64,000 nucleotides of DNA from Humibacter sp. RRB41 (GTDB taxonomy: Bacteria > Actinomycetota > Actinomycetes > Actinomycetales > Microbacteriaceae). The notes under the pieces are model-generated. The model searched no databases and was not told the DNA's origin. It saw only the letters and a list, made by a program, of their open reading frames with translations. Below are positions 42,060-50,354 of this stretch, piece after piece. Within the stretch, counting starts at the first letter, position 1. Each line of letters begins with the position of its first letter. Location of the stretch: NCBI RefSeq assembly GCF_022761015.1, contig NZ_JAKWJQ010000001.1:434001-498000 (forward strand). Direction: 5' to 3'. The position numbers and the translations under genes are program-made.

Positions 42060-43396
42060 GGACGCTCGCGATCGCTCGCCTGCTCGCTCGTCCGGCGGCA
42101 TCCGGTCGCACGGCGATCGTGCTGCCCATCGTGGCGTTCGGCGTCGCGACCGCGCTGCTGCTCACGACGCTGGCGGGCGCCATGACGTTCTTCGGGCGAC
42201 ACGACGAACTCGCGTTCACGTATCAGGCGCTGGCGCTTCTGGCGTGCGCCTTGCTGCTCGTGCCGCTGGTCACGCTCGGAGGGTCCGCGGCCAGGCTGTC
42301 GGCGAGACGCCGCGACGACCGCCTCGCGACGCTGCGGCTGCTCGGCGCGAACACTGCCTTCGTCGCACGGCTCACCGTTCTGGAGTCGGTGCTGCTCGCG
42401 ATCGTCGGCGCGTCGGGCGGGGTCGTCCTCTATCTCGCGCTGACGCCGCTCGTCGGGCTGATCTCATTCCGCGGGCATCCGCTCGGCGCGGGCGCGCTGC
42501 TGCTGAACCCCCTGGTCGTTGCCGCTGTGGTCGTCGGGGTCGGACTTCTGGCGGCCGTCAGCGCCGTGATCGGTCTGCGTGCCGTGGTCATCTCGCCGCT
42601 CGGCGTTCGCGCCAGGCAGTCGGCGCCGAAGGTGCACTGGATGCGCATCGTGCTCGGCGTGCTCGTCATCGGCGCCGTGGTGCTGGCCGTTGCACAGCCC
42701 TCGATGTTCGGCGGAGCACTCACGATCGTCATCGTGCTGGTAGTCGCGTTCGCCGCAGCGAACGCGGTGCTCGGCCTGGTGGGACCGTTCGTGATCAGGA
42801 TGTTCGCGAAGTCGGGGCTGAAGCATGCGACCACGCCGCAGCGGCTGATCGCGGCCAGGACCGTGCTCGAATCGCCCAAGGCGGCCTGGCGACAGGTCAG
42901 CGGAGTCTCGATGACGACGTTCGTCGCCGTCTTTGCGGGCACGGCACTCGCCATGATCGGGGCGGTCAGCGGGGAGCGCATGCCGCACTCGCAGGAGGTG
43001 CTGCTGGCCGACATCCGCACCGGCGTCTTCATCACGCTCGCCATCTCGTTCCTCATGGTCGCGTGCTCGATCGGCGTTGGGCAGGCATCCGCGATCCTCG
43101 ACCGACGCGACCTCTACGTGAGCCTGGACCGCATGGGGATGCCGGTGAAGACAATGGATGCCGCGCGCGTCCGTTCCGTTCTCTCGCCGCTGCGCATCGT
43201 GACGATCGGATCCGCGGTGGCGGCCGTCGTCGTCATCCTGCCCATCGCGGGCGCGGCACTCATCTTCGCGCCCGCGTCACTGCTGACCATCGCGGCGAGC
43301 ATCGTCGGCGGCATCCTGCTGATCTGGCTCGGATTGCTGGCGACCCGACCGGTGCTCACCAGGGTGCTCGCCGAACCGGTCGCCCCGCGCGAGTGA
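42056..43396 (+). CDS. FtsX-like ABC transporter permease
   Basis: 446 residues. Helices near 20-45 and 60-85, then A-R-R-R-D-D-R-L-A-T-L-R-L-L-G-A, which is the coupling segment of FtsX/MacB-type permeases, and further helices near 110-140, 155-185, 210-245 and a second half at 305-440. Two FtsX-like halves in one chain and no large periplasmic domain point to an actinobacterial antibiotic or lipid exporter partner of the ATPase before it. Substrate unknown. Confidence 0.85.
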   Translation: MRTLAIARLLARPAASGRTAIVLPIVAFGVATALLLTTLAGAMTFFGRHDELAFTYQALALLACALLLVPLVTLGGSAARLSARRRDDRLATLRLLGANTAFVARLTVLESVLLAIVGASGGVVLYLALTPLVGLISFRGHPLGAGALLLNPLVVAAVVVGVGLLAAVSAVIGLRAVVISPLGVRARQSAPKVHWMRIVLGVLVIGAVVLAVAQPSMFGGALTIVIVLVVAFAAANAVLGLVGPFVIRMFAKSGLKHATTPQRLIAARTVLESPKAAWRQVSGVSMTTFVAVFAGTALAMIGAVSGERMPHSQEVLLADIRTGVFITLAISFLMVACSIGVGQASAILDRRDLYVSLDRMGMPVKTMDAARVRSVLSPLRIVTIGSAVAAVVVILPIAGAALIFAPASLLTIAASIVGGILLIWLGLLATRPVLTRVLAEPVAPRE

Positions 43397-43418
43397 TCCT
43401 TCACCAAGCGCGACCCGG

Positions 43419-43424
43419 TACCCT
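43419..43424 (+). promoter_or_regulatory. -10 box of the chorismate mutase gene (leaderless)
   Basis: TACCCT, six bases, then ATG 43431. Confidence 0.6.
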
Positions 43425-43430
43425 CGACGC

Positions 43431-43757
43431 ATGCCCGAGAACGATCAGCAGGATGACCGCAGTCGCGCCATCGAGACGCTGCTGAGCATCCGTCAGAGCA
43501 TCGACAACATCGACGCCGCACTGATCCACCTGCTTGCTGAGCGCTTCAAGTTCACGCAGCAGGTCGGCGGGCTGAAGGCCGAGCACGGCCTGCCCGCCGC
43601 CGATCCGGAACGCGAGCGCGACCAGATCAAGCGGCTGCGCGCCATCGCGGTCGAGAGCCATCTCGACCCCGAGTTCGCTGAGAAGTGGTTCAACTTCGTC
43701 GTCGCCGAAGTGATCCACCACCACGTGCGGGCCGGCGCAGCGCCGACGGCCGAGTGA
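43431..43757 (+). CDS. Chorismate mutase, AroQ type
   Basis: 108 residues, all alpha-helical. Converts chorismate to prephenate for Phe/Tyr synthesis. AroQ features: R-Q-S-I-D-N-I-D-A-A-L-I-H-L-L-A-E-R (helix 1 with the catalytic Arg and Asp-Asn), F-K-F-T-Q-Q-V-G-G-L-K (the Lys of the active site), and P-E-R-E-R-D-Q-I-K-R-L. It is a stand-alone mutase of the actinobacterial kind that may pair with DAHP synthase. GTGA overlap with the downstream SDR gene. Confidence 0.9.
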   Translation: MPENDQQDDRSRAIETLLSIRQSIDNIDAALIHLLAERFKFTQQVGGLKAEHGLPAADPERERDQIKRLRAIAVESHLDPEFAEKWFNFVVAEVIHHHVRAGAAPTAE

Positions 43758-44665
43758 CGGGCCAGCAGGGCGGGACCGCCGTCGTCACCGGCGCGAACTC
43801 CGGCATCGGCTTCTTCACCGCCGCAGCCTTGGCCTCGGCGGGAGCACACGTCGTGCTGGCGTGCCGAAACGCCGAGCGAGCGGATGCCGCAGCCCGCGCC
43901 ATCCACGCCCGCTCGGCCGCCGACGGTGTAGCGGCGTCCACCGAGGTGCTGCTGCTCGACACGTCGAGCCGGGCGAGCGTCGCGGCAGCAGCGTCGCAGC
44001 TGGCCGACCGTGACCGCCTCGACATCGTCGTCGCCAACGCAGGAGCGGTGCATCCGCCGCGTCACCGCGAGGTCACTGTCGACGGCGACGAGCTCGTGCT
44101 CGGCACCAACGTGCTCGGACACTTCGCGCTGCTCGCCGGCATCATGCCGGCCCTGCGTCGAACGCCGGGCGCCAGAGTCGTGAGCCTTGGCAGCATGGCG
44201 ACCAGACTGAGCACCCTGCTGCTCGACGACCTGCAGCTCGAGCACGCCTACACGCCGTGGCGGGCGTACGCGCAGTCCAAGATCCTGCTGGAGTCGTTCG
44301 GCTTCGAGCTGGATCGCAGGATGCGCGCGGCCGAGCTGGCGACATGCAGCGTCGTCGCGCATCCCGGATACTCCATCAGTGGCCGCACACCCCGCGTGCC
44401 CGGCGTGAACGAGCCGACGCGAGGCACGGTGTTCGTCGACTCGCTGCAGGCGCCGTTCACGCAGAGCAAGCAGAGCGGCGCCCGACCGGTGATCGCAGCT
44501 GCGACGCGGCAGGACGCCGTCGGCGGCTCCTACTGGGGGCCGCGCTGGCGAGTGAAGGGCGAGCCGGCACGGCAGGATCCATCGCGTGCTTCGAGCGACC
44601 CCGGCATCGCGCGACGGGTGTGGGAGTTCGCCGAGGCTGCGACGGGCATCAGCTTCGAGGTGTGA
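43754..44665 (+). CDS. Short-chain dehydrogenase/reductase, retinol-dehydrogenase-like
   Basis: 303 residues from GTG 43754, which overlaps the chorismate mutase stop (GTGA). N-A-D-P motif T-G-A-N-S-G-I-G near residues 12-19, C-R-N for the cofactor phosphate, V-V-A-N-A-G-A, Ser in S-L-G-S-M and Y-A-Q-S-K as Tyr/Lys. The length and the C-terminal S-Y-W-G-P-R segment fit the WWOX/retinol-dehydrogenase-like SDRs common in actinobacteria. Co-transcription with chorismate mutase does not reveal a shared substrate. Confidence 0.87.
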   Translation: MTGQQGGTAVVTGANSGIGFFTAAALASAGAHVVLACRNAERADAAARAIHARSAADGVAASTEVLLLDTSSRASVAAAASQLADRDRLDIVVANAGAVHPPRHREVTVDGDELVLGTNVLGHFALLAGIMPALRRTPGARVVSLGSMATRLSTLLLDDLQLEHAYTPWRAYAQSKILLESFGFELDRRMRAAELATCSVVAHPGYSISGRTPRVPGVNEPTRGTVFVDSLQAPFTQSKQSGARPVIAAATRQDAVGGSYWGPRWRVKGEPARQDPSRASSDPGIARRVWEFAEAATGISFEV

Positions 44666-44701
44666 TCGAGCCCAACTCGACCCGGCGCCGGTCCGGCCGA
44701 C

Positions 44702-45160
44702 TCAGCGCGGTTCGTTCGGACCACTCGGGCGAGGGCGCGGTGACAGCGCCCCCGAGAGCGCCTCGAGCGCGGGAAGCGCAGCCATGATCGAGGCCTGATC
44801 GGCGTCGTCCAAGCGGTCGAGGCCGTCCGCGATGACCTGCCCCTTCTGCTGCTTCACGCGCTTGTGCATCGCCTGTCCCTCCGGAGTGAGCGCCACGAGC
44901 GTGACGCGCAGGTCGGCAGCGCTCGGCTGCCGCACGATGAGACCCAACTCGTCGAGTCGCCCGATCACGCGGGACACCATCGTGGGGTTCAGGCCCTCGA
45001 GCGTCGCGACATCCGTCAGGCTCATCGACTCCCGAAACGCGATCAGGCCCAGCACGGATGCCTGCGTCGGGGTCAGACCCTCGTGCCGTGCCGACGCGTT
45101 GAACTGGCGTGACAGCCGGTTCACCACGCCGCGGAGTCGAGCTGTGGCATCGACATCCAT
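44702..45160 (-). CDS. MarR-family regulator
   Basis: 152 residues. Winged helix at about 30-100: L-T-P-T-Q-A-S-V-L-G-L-I, S-L-T-D-V-A-T-L-E-G-L-N-P-T-M-V-S-R-V-I and the wing D-L-R-V-T-L-V-A-L-T-P-E-G. Divergent from a DHA2 exporter, the classical MarR arrangement, with a 7-2-7 palindrome in between. Likely represses both genes until a drug or phenolic ligand binds. Confidence 0.88.
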   Translation of the reverse strand: MDVDATARLRGVVNRLSRQFNASARHEGLTPTQASVLGLIAFRESMSLTDVATLEGLNPTMVSRVIGRLDELGLIVRQPSAADLRVTLVALTPEGQAMHKRVKQQKGQVIADGLDRLDDADQASIMAALPALEALSGALSPRPRPSGPNEPR

Positions 45161-45214
45161 GGGTTCCTCATTCCTGGGTCTCGTGAGCTCTCGCCGCCGG
45201 GACTGTCAAATATT

Positions 45215-45236
45215 TGCTTGCTGGCAAGCATAGACT
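45215..45236 (+). promoter_or_regulatory. MarR operator and exporter -10 box
   Basis: TGCTTGC-TG-GCAAGCA (45215-45230) is a perfect palindrome that directly abuts TAGACT (45231-45236), a good -10 box for the exporter gene. Binding would exclude polymerase. Confidence 0.6.
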
Positions 45237-45287
45237 CGGTGCGGAACCAACATCCCCACCCATTCTTCCTCCAAGGCGGCGTCATCC

Positions 45288-46736
45288 ATGTCACACGAGC
45301 GCTCGGATGCGGTGCCCGCCACCGGCACGCAGTCCGGTGCCACCGCTGTCGAGCTTGCGCAGAGGTCGACCGGTGTCGAGGAGCCGGTGCGCAATCGCGG
45401 GCTCGTCTTCGCGATCGTCGCGATGGCGTTGTTCATGGCCGCGGTGGACGGAACCATCGTCGCCACAGCGTTGTCCACCATCCAGCACGAGCTGGGTGCA
45501 GGCATCGCATGGAGCGGGTGGATCATCACCATCTACGCGCTCGGCCAGATTCTGATCATGCCGTTGGCGGGCAAGCTCGCCGACATGTACGGACGCAAGC
45601 GCGTCTTCCTCCTCGCGGCAGTGCTGTTCACCACGGCATCCCTGTGCTGCGGGCTTGCCGGGAACATCTACGTGCTCGTCGCCCTTCGAGCTGTGCAGGC
45701 GATCGGCGGCGGCGCCTTCATGCCATCGGCGAGCGGAATCGTCTCGGACCATTTCGGACGGGACAGAGACCGCGCGCTCGGCATGTTCTCGAGCATCTTC
45801 CCGATCGGCGGGATCGTGGGTCCAGTGCTCGGCGGAATCTTCGTCGTGACGTGGTCGTGGCGCGGAATCTTCCTCGTCAACGTTCCGATCGGCATCGCGC
45901 TGATCATCCTCGGTCTCATCTTCATCCCACGCGGAGTCGCTCGAAAGGGCGGTCGCCTCGATCTCATCGGGGTCGGCCTGCTGGCAGCGCTGCTGCTCGG
46001 CGCCATGCTCGGCGTCACCTATCTCGGCAGCAGCGGATCGTCGATGCTCAGCGCGGGCTTCCTCGTGCCGGAGTTCGTCGCCGTCGCCTCAGGAGTCGGC
46101 TTCGTTCTGCACGCCAAGTACGCCGCCGCGCCGTTCATCCCGTTGCGGCTTCTCTACGGTCGAGGGTTCGGCGTGATGAACACGATCAACCTGATTCTCG
46201 GGTCGGCCGCGCTCGGGTTCGGCGCCCTCGTGCCGCTCTATGCCGAAGATCGGTTCGGCATCCCGGTTCTTCAGGCAGGCACCCTGCTCACGGCCAGGGC
46301 GATCGGCATGATCCTGGTGGCCGGCATGGCGACCATGGCGCTGCGGCGCACCGGGTACCGTCTGCCGATGGTGATCGGGTTCTCGATCGTGATCGTGGGA
46401 CTCGTCGGTCTCAGCGCCGTGCCGCAGAGCGCGTCGCCGTACTGGTGGCTGTCAATCGCGGGAGCGGTCACCGGAATCGGCATGGGGCTCGCCATGCCGG
46501 CGGCCAACAACGCGACCATGCACCTCGCCCCCGAGAACATCGCGGCGATCGCGGGTCTGCGCGGGATGTTCCGGCAGGGCGGCGGCATCATCTCCGTCTC
46601 GATCGTGACTGCTGTGCTCGCTCGGAGCACGGACCAGGGCTTCGCGCTGGCCATCTCGTTCGTCGTGCTCGCCTGCCTGCTGCTCGCCGTCATGCCCCTG
46701 ATCGCGTTGGTGCCGAACCACCGAGGCAGCTGGTAG
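45288..46736 (+). CDS. MFS multidrug exporter, DHA2-like
   Basis: 482 residues with about 12-14 helices. Motif D1 near the first helix: A-V-D-G-T-I-V-A-T-A-L; motif A in the 2-3 loop: G-K-L-A-D-M-Y-G-R-K-R; motif C-like G-P-V-L-G-G in helix 5. Proton-driven efflux of drugs or dyes is expected. The leader is about 45 bases with AAGGCGG before the ATG. Controlled by the divergent MarR protein by inference from the palindrome. Confidence 0.88.
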   Translation: MSHERSDAVPATGTQSGATAVELAQRSTGVEEPVRNRGLVFAIVAMALFMAAVDGTIVATALSTIQHELGAGIAWSGWIITIYALGQILIMPLAGKLADMYGRKRVFLLAAVLFTTASLCCGLAGNIYVLVALRAVQAIGGGAFMPSASGIVSDHFGRDRDRALGMFSSIFPIGGIVGPVLGGIFVVTWSWRGIFLVNVPIGIALIILGLIFIPRGVARKGGRLDLIGVGLLAALLLGAMLGVTYLGSSGSSMLSAGFLVPEFVAVASGVGFVLHAKYAAAPFIPLRLLYGRGFGVMNTINLILGSAALGFGALVPLYAEDRFGIPVLQAGTLLTARAIGMILVAGMATMALRRTGYRLPMVIGFSIVIVGLVGLSAVPQSASPYWWLSIAGAVTGIGMGLAMPAANNATMHLAPENIAAIAGLRGMFRQGGGIISVSIVTAVLARSTDQGFALAISFVVLACLLLAVMPLIALVPNHRGSW

Positions 46737-46837
46737 CAGCGGCCTCGGGTAGGGATGCAGGCAGGGGCGGAGCGTACCGCGATGGCCTCCGTTCCACGCT
46801 GGGCAGGCATCCAGATCGGCAGTGTGTGCTGGAGCGC

Positions 46838-47257
46838 ATGGAGACCCTCTACACGGCGATCGCCACCGCCACCGGCGGCGGACGCGACGGACACGTTCAC
46901 AGCGAAGACGACCGGCTCGACCTCGACGCCAGGCCGCCGAAGGAGATGGGCGGTTCGGGCGAGGGGACTAACCCTGAGCAGCTGTTCGCCGCTGGGTTCT
47001 CGGCGTGCTTCTTGAGCGCCCTGCACGCTGTCGGTCGTGCCCAGAAGCTGGACACGACGGATGCCGCCGTGTCGGCCAGCGTCAGCATCGGCCCGAACGG
47101 TGACGGTGGATACGGCCTCGCCGTCGAACTTGACGTCTACGCGCCGAACCTCGCGCGCGATGAGGCGCAGGCGCTCGCGGATGCCGCCCACCTGGTGTGC
47201 CCGTACTCGAACGCGACACGCGGCAACATCGACGTGCTCGTCACGGTTGTGGATTGA
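46838..47257 (+). CDS. ohr: Organic hydroperoxide resistance protein (Ohr/OsmC family)
   Basis: 139 residues. Thiol peroxidase that reduces organic hydroperoxides using lipoyl-linked electrons. Both catalytic cysteines are seen: G-F-S-A-C-F-L-S-A-L (near residue 50) and V-C-P-Y-S-N-A-T-R (near 125), and N-P-E-Q-L-F-A-A-G-F is the family signature. An in-frame GTG at 46826 is an alternative start. It overlaps soxR on the other strand by 17 bases at the 3' ends. Confidence 0.92.
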   Translation: METLYTAIATATGGGRDGHVHSEDDRLDLDARPPKEMGGSGEGTNPEQLFAAGFSACFLSALHAVGRAQKLDTTDAAVSASVSIGPNGDGGYGLAVELDVYAPNLARDEAQALADAAHLVCPYSNATRGNIDVLVTVVD

Positions 47258-47717
47258 GGTCGTCCCACCGCCGCGGCCCTGTGCCGTCACCGGTGTCGCC
47301 GAGCTCGTCGTCGTGATTCTGCAGGCTGCAGGTGCGTAGGCTCAGACATCCGCAGCCGATGCAGCCCGTCAGGTCGTTGCGCAGGTGCTCGAGCGCCGCG
47401 ATGCGCTCGTCCAGTGCCTCGCGCCAGATCGATGACAATCGCGCCCAGTCGCGTTTGGTGGGAGTGCGACCGTCCGGCAGCGAGTCGAGTGCTGTGCGGA
47501 TGTCGGCCAACGGGATGCCCACCCGTTGCGACACGCGGATGAACGCCACCCTGCGCAGCATGTCCCTTCGATAGCGGCGTTGGTTGCCCGCCGTGCGTTC
47601 GCTGGCCACGAGTCCCTTGCGCTCGTAGAAATGCAGGGCAGAGACAGCAACGCCGCTGCGCTCCGCCAGCTCTCCGACGGAGAGCATGCGATGCGCCCCG
47701 CCCGTCACCCTCGGCAT
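47241..47717 (-). CDS. soxR: Redox-sensitive transcriptional activator SoxR
   Basis: 158 residues. MerR-type HTH at about 11-50 (L-S-V-G-E-L-A-E-R-S-G-V-A-V-S-A-L-H-F-Y-E), long dimerisation helix, then the [2Fe-2S] motif C-I-G-C-G-C-L-S-L-R-T-C (C-x2-C-x-C-x5-C). AAGGAGGTG precedes the ATG at 47717. Divergent from an MFS gene whose promoter carries a SoxR box in a 19-bp spacer. In actinobacteria SoxR answers redox-active compounds rather than superoxide as such, and commonly drives efflux pumps. Confidence 0.93.
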   Translation of the reverse strand: MPRVTGGAHRMLSVGELAERSGVAVSALHFYERKGLVASERTAGNQRRYRRDMLRRVAFIRVSQRVGIPLADIRTALDSLPDGRTPTKRDWARLSSIWREALDERIAALEHLRNDLTGCIGCGCLSLRTCSLQNHDDELGDTGDGTGPRRWDDLNPQP

Positions 47718-47728
47718 GCCTCACCTCC

Positions 47729-47759
47729 TTGACCTCAACCATAGTTGCGGTCCTACCGT
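47729..47759 (+). promoter_or_regulatory. SoxR-controlled promoter with 19-bp spacer
   Basis: -35 TTGACC (47729-47734), spacer of 19 bp, -10 TACCGT (47754-47759). The SoxR box CCTCAA-N6-TTGCGG (47733-47750) fills the spacer with one mismatch from the CCTCAA-N6-TTGAGG consensus. The -10 is seven bases before ATG 47767, so the message is leaderless. Confidence 0.82.
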
Positions 47760-47766
47760 GGTCAGC

Positions 47767-49170
47767 ATGACCGACAAGACGGATGCCGCGCCGACGGCAG
47801 CCATCCCCTCGACCCTCGACGCCAACGGCGTGCTCGGCCCGCGCTTGCGCTGGATCACCATCGGCATGTGCGCGCTCGTTCTGTTCGTCGCGTTCGAGGC
47901 GATGGCCGTGACCACCGTGATGCCGGTGATCGCGCGCGAGCTGCACGGGGCTTCGCTGTACACGCTCGCCTTCTCCGGGTCGACGGCCGTGAGCGTGATC
48001 GGCATGGTGGTCGCCGGCGCGTGGTGCGACAGACGCGGTCCGTCGACGCCGCTGGTGATCTCCGTCGTGCTCTTCGTCGCGGGGCTGGCCGTCGCAGGGC
48101 TGGCGCCGACGATGGTCGTGCTCGTCATCGGACGTCTCGTGCAGGGACTCGGCGGAGGCGCTCTCACTGTCGCGTTGTACGTGGTGGTGGCCAGGAGGTA
48201 TCCCGTTCGGCTGCAGCCGATGATCTTCGTCGGCTTCTCCACCGCGTGGGTGGTTCCGTCGCTCGTCGGGCCATTCCTCGCCGGGGTGCTCGCCGAGACC
48301 GTCGGCTGGCGGTGGATCTTCCTCGGCGTCATCGTCGTCGCCGTCGCAGGACTCGTGATGATCCGCCGCGTTCTGGTGGGCGGCAGTTCCGAACGAAACG
48401 ATGACGCGCCGCCGCTGCGACCTTCTCGCATCGTGTGGTCCGTGATCGCCGCAGGTTCCGTGCTGGCTGTCGGCACGGCCACCCAGTTGGAGGGCGCGTG
48501 GCGGTGGGCGATGTTCCTCGTGGCGATCGCGACGCTGGCGATCGCGGTGCGTCCGCTCCTGCCGCAGGGGACTCTCCGGGTGGCGCGGGGGCTGCCCTCG
48601 GTGATGATCACGCGCATCCTGATATCGGGGGCCGAGCTGGCCTGCGAGGTCTACGTGCCCTATCTGCTCATCGACCGGTATCACCTGAGCCCGGCCATCG
48701 CGGGACTCGCGCTGACCGGCGGCGCCATCGCCTGGTCGGGCGGGTCATGGCTGCAGGGCAAGCTCGGGCGCCGCTTGAGCAACCGGGGCTGGATCGTGCT
48801 TGGCGTGGCATCCATCGCGTTCGGTCTCGTCGGAACGACCCTCATCTCGGCGTTCGGCCTCTCGCCGTTCACGCTCTTCGGGGTGTGGATCTTCGCGGGC
48901 CTGGGCATGGGCCTCGCGACACCAAGGCTCTCCGTGATGATGATCGGCTATTCGACTCAGGTAGACCAGGGCTTCAACAGCTCGGCGCAGGCCATCGCGG
49001 ATGCCGTCGGCGCGTCGTCTGCCGTCGCGATCGCCGGTCTCGTGTTCGCGTCGCTGACTGCAGCGGGCGGGTCATGGCCGTTCACGGCGTGCTTCGTGCT
49101 CGGAAGCGTTCTCGCGCTGGCCGCGCTGGCCGCGGCATCCCGCGTCGGTCGCACACCGCAGGAGTCGTAG
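47767..49170 (+). CDS. MFS transporter, probable SoxR-activated exporter
   Basis: 467 residues from ATG 47767. About 14 helices; F-E-A-M-A-V-T-T-V-M-P-V-I in helix 1, D-R-R-G-P-S-T-P in loop 2-3 (motif A degenerate), V-Q-G-L-G-G-G-A-L in helix 4. It resembles DHA2-type drug exporters. The SoxR box in its promoter suggests export of redox-active compounds. It ends five bases before the convergent TetR gene. Confidence 0.87.
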   Translation: MTDKTDAAPTAAIPSTLDANGVLGPRLRWITIGMCALVLFVAFEAMAVTTVMPVIARELHGASLYTLAFSGSTAVSVIGMVVAGAWCDRRGPSTPLVISVVLFVAGLAVAGLAPTMVVLVIGRLVQGLGGGALTVALYVVVARRYPVRLQPMIFVGFSTAWVVPSLVGPFLAGVLAETVGWRWIFLGVIVVAVAGLVMIRRVLVGGSSERNDDAPPLRPSRIVWSVIAAGSVLAVGTATQLEGAWRWAMFLVAIATLAIAVRPLLPQGTLRVARGLPSVMITRILISGAELACEVYVPYLLIDRYHLSPAIAGLALTGGAIAWSGGSWLQGKLGRRLSNRGWIVLGVASIAFGLVGTTLISAFGLSPFTLFGVWIFAGLGMGLATPRLSVMMIGYSTQVDQGFNSSAQAIADAVGASSAVAIAGLVFASLTAAGGSWPFTACFVLGSVLALAALAAASRVGRTPQES

Positions 49171-49175
49171 CGCTC

Positions 49176-49772
49176 TCAGCCCGTCGCGCTTGCTCGCCTG
49201 CCGGGCAGCAGCCCGTCGCAGACGAAGTCGGCGAGGGCCGTGAGTTCGGTGCGCGCGGCCTCGGTCGCGTGGTCGGAACCCAGCGCGAGGATGCCGATCC
49301 AGGCACGTGCTGCGCTCCGCAACCGTGCGGCGGTCGGACGCACAGGCGAGCTCGCCGTAAGCACTCGCTCGATGAGGGCTTGAAGCCGGTCTCGGTGCTC
49401 CAGCAGTGCGGTCAGCACCTCGGGATGCGTGTGCTGCTCCCGCGAGACGATGATTCCGAGCACGTGGGAGGACTTCTCGAGCTCCCTGATCTTCGCCGTC
49501 AGATTGAGCAGGGAGCGCGCCGGGTCGCCGGGCTCGGCGAACGCGTCGATGTCGAGCGGGCCCAGCGTCATCCGTTCGGCCACGAGGGCGCGCAGCAACT
49601 CCTTCTTCGTGGGGAAGTAATAGAACAGCAGTCCCTTCGGCACGCCGGCCGCCTCCGCGATGGCGGAGGTCGGCGTGGCGTCGAAGCCGCGTTCGGCGAA
49701 GAGTCGCTCGGCGGCATCCAGGATGCCTGCCCTCGTGTCGGCCGCGCTGCCGGTTCTGCGCTGTGGTGTCAT
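49176..49772 (-). CDS. TetR-family regulator linked to the SPW protein
   Basis: 198 residues from ATG 49772, two bases after the stop of the SPW gene. HTH at about 15-60: I-L-D-A-A-E-R-L-F-A-E-R-G-F-D-A-T-P then I-A-E-A-A-G-V-P-K-G-L-L-F-Y-Y-F. The second gene of a bicistronic operon whose promoter has a TetR-type palindrome, so it most likely represses its own operon. Confidence 0.85.
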   Translation of the reverse strand: MTPQRRTGSAADTRAGILDAAERLFAERGFDATPTSAIAEAAGVPKGLLFYYFPTKKELLRALVAERMTLGPLDIDAFAEPGDPARSLLNLTAKIRELEKSSHVLGIIVSREQHTHPEVLTALLEHRDRLQALIERVLTASSPVRPTAARLRSAARAWIGILALGSDHATEAARTELTALADFVCDGLLPGRRASATG

Positions 49773-49774
49773 GC

Positions 49775-50131
49775 TCAGTGCGAGTGCGCCATATGACGGC
49801 GCTCGGTGAAGCTCGGCATCAGTTCCAGCACGGTCACGACGATGACGACTCCACCGCACACCCACGAGAACCATGCAGCGCCCATCTGCGTCGCGTACAT
49901 GCCCGCCCACGGCGAGACGAAGAGAAGCACGCCGATCACGCCGTGCACCCACTCCATCCACTCGAGGCCCGGCATCGCGAGGTTCACGAGGCCCGCGGCG
50001 ACGAGCAGCACGCCGAGTACGACCATCAAGACGACCGAGAGACCCGCCGGTGCAACCCAGATCGCGGCGAGTGCCACGACCGCACCAGCTGCCACCGTCA
50101 CCCAGTCCTGCCACCGTGTCCACTTCTTCAT
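49775..50131 (-). CDS. SPW-repeat membrane protein
   Basis: 118 residues with four hydrophobic helices in two related halves, each starting with an aromatic W-x-x-W pair (R-W-Q-D-W-V and E-W-M-E-W-V-H); the second contains S-P-W-A-G. This is the SPW repeat family (PF03779). Function unknown. GAGGAGGTG precedes the ATG; the leader is about 75 bases. Confidence 0.8.
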   Translation of the reverse strand: MKKWTRWQDWVTVAAGAVVALAAIWVAPAGLSVVLMVVLGVLLVAAGLVNLAMPGLEWMEWVHGVIGVLLFVSPWAGMYATQMGAAWFSWVCGGVVIVVTVLELMPSFTERRHMAHSH

Positions 50132-50205
50132 GGATCAACACCTCCTCGATGTCGCTCCGAGTGCGTGCCCACGTGTCTCGCCGACCCGCCATCGGGGTAC
50201 TCACA

Positions 50206-50234
50206 ACGGTAGAACTGATTGACCGCCCGGTCAA
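50206..50234 (-). promoter_or_regulatory. Promoter and TetR operator of the SPW-TetR operon
   Basis: On the minus strand: -35 TTGACC (50229-50234), 17-bp spacer, -10 TACCGT (50206-50211). TTGACCG-CC-CGGTCAA (50219-50234) is a perfect palindrome covering the -35 box. Consensus-like spacing makes this the clearest ordinary promoter of the window. Confidence 0.8.
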
Positions 50235-50354
50235 GAGTCCGTCGACCCGCCTCGGCCACCCCGCCCACCCGCCAACCCATCCCGCCACCGCCGTCGGCGA
50301 ACGGACGCCCGCTGGTGCTCGCGGGGCGGGGGCGCGCCGGCGGGCGGCGCGGGG

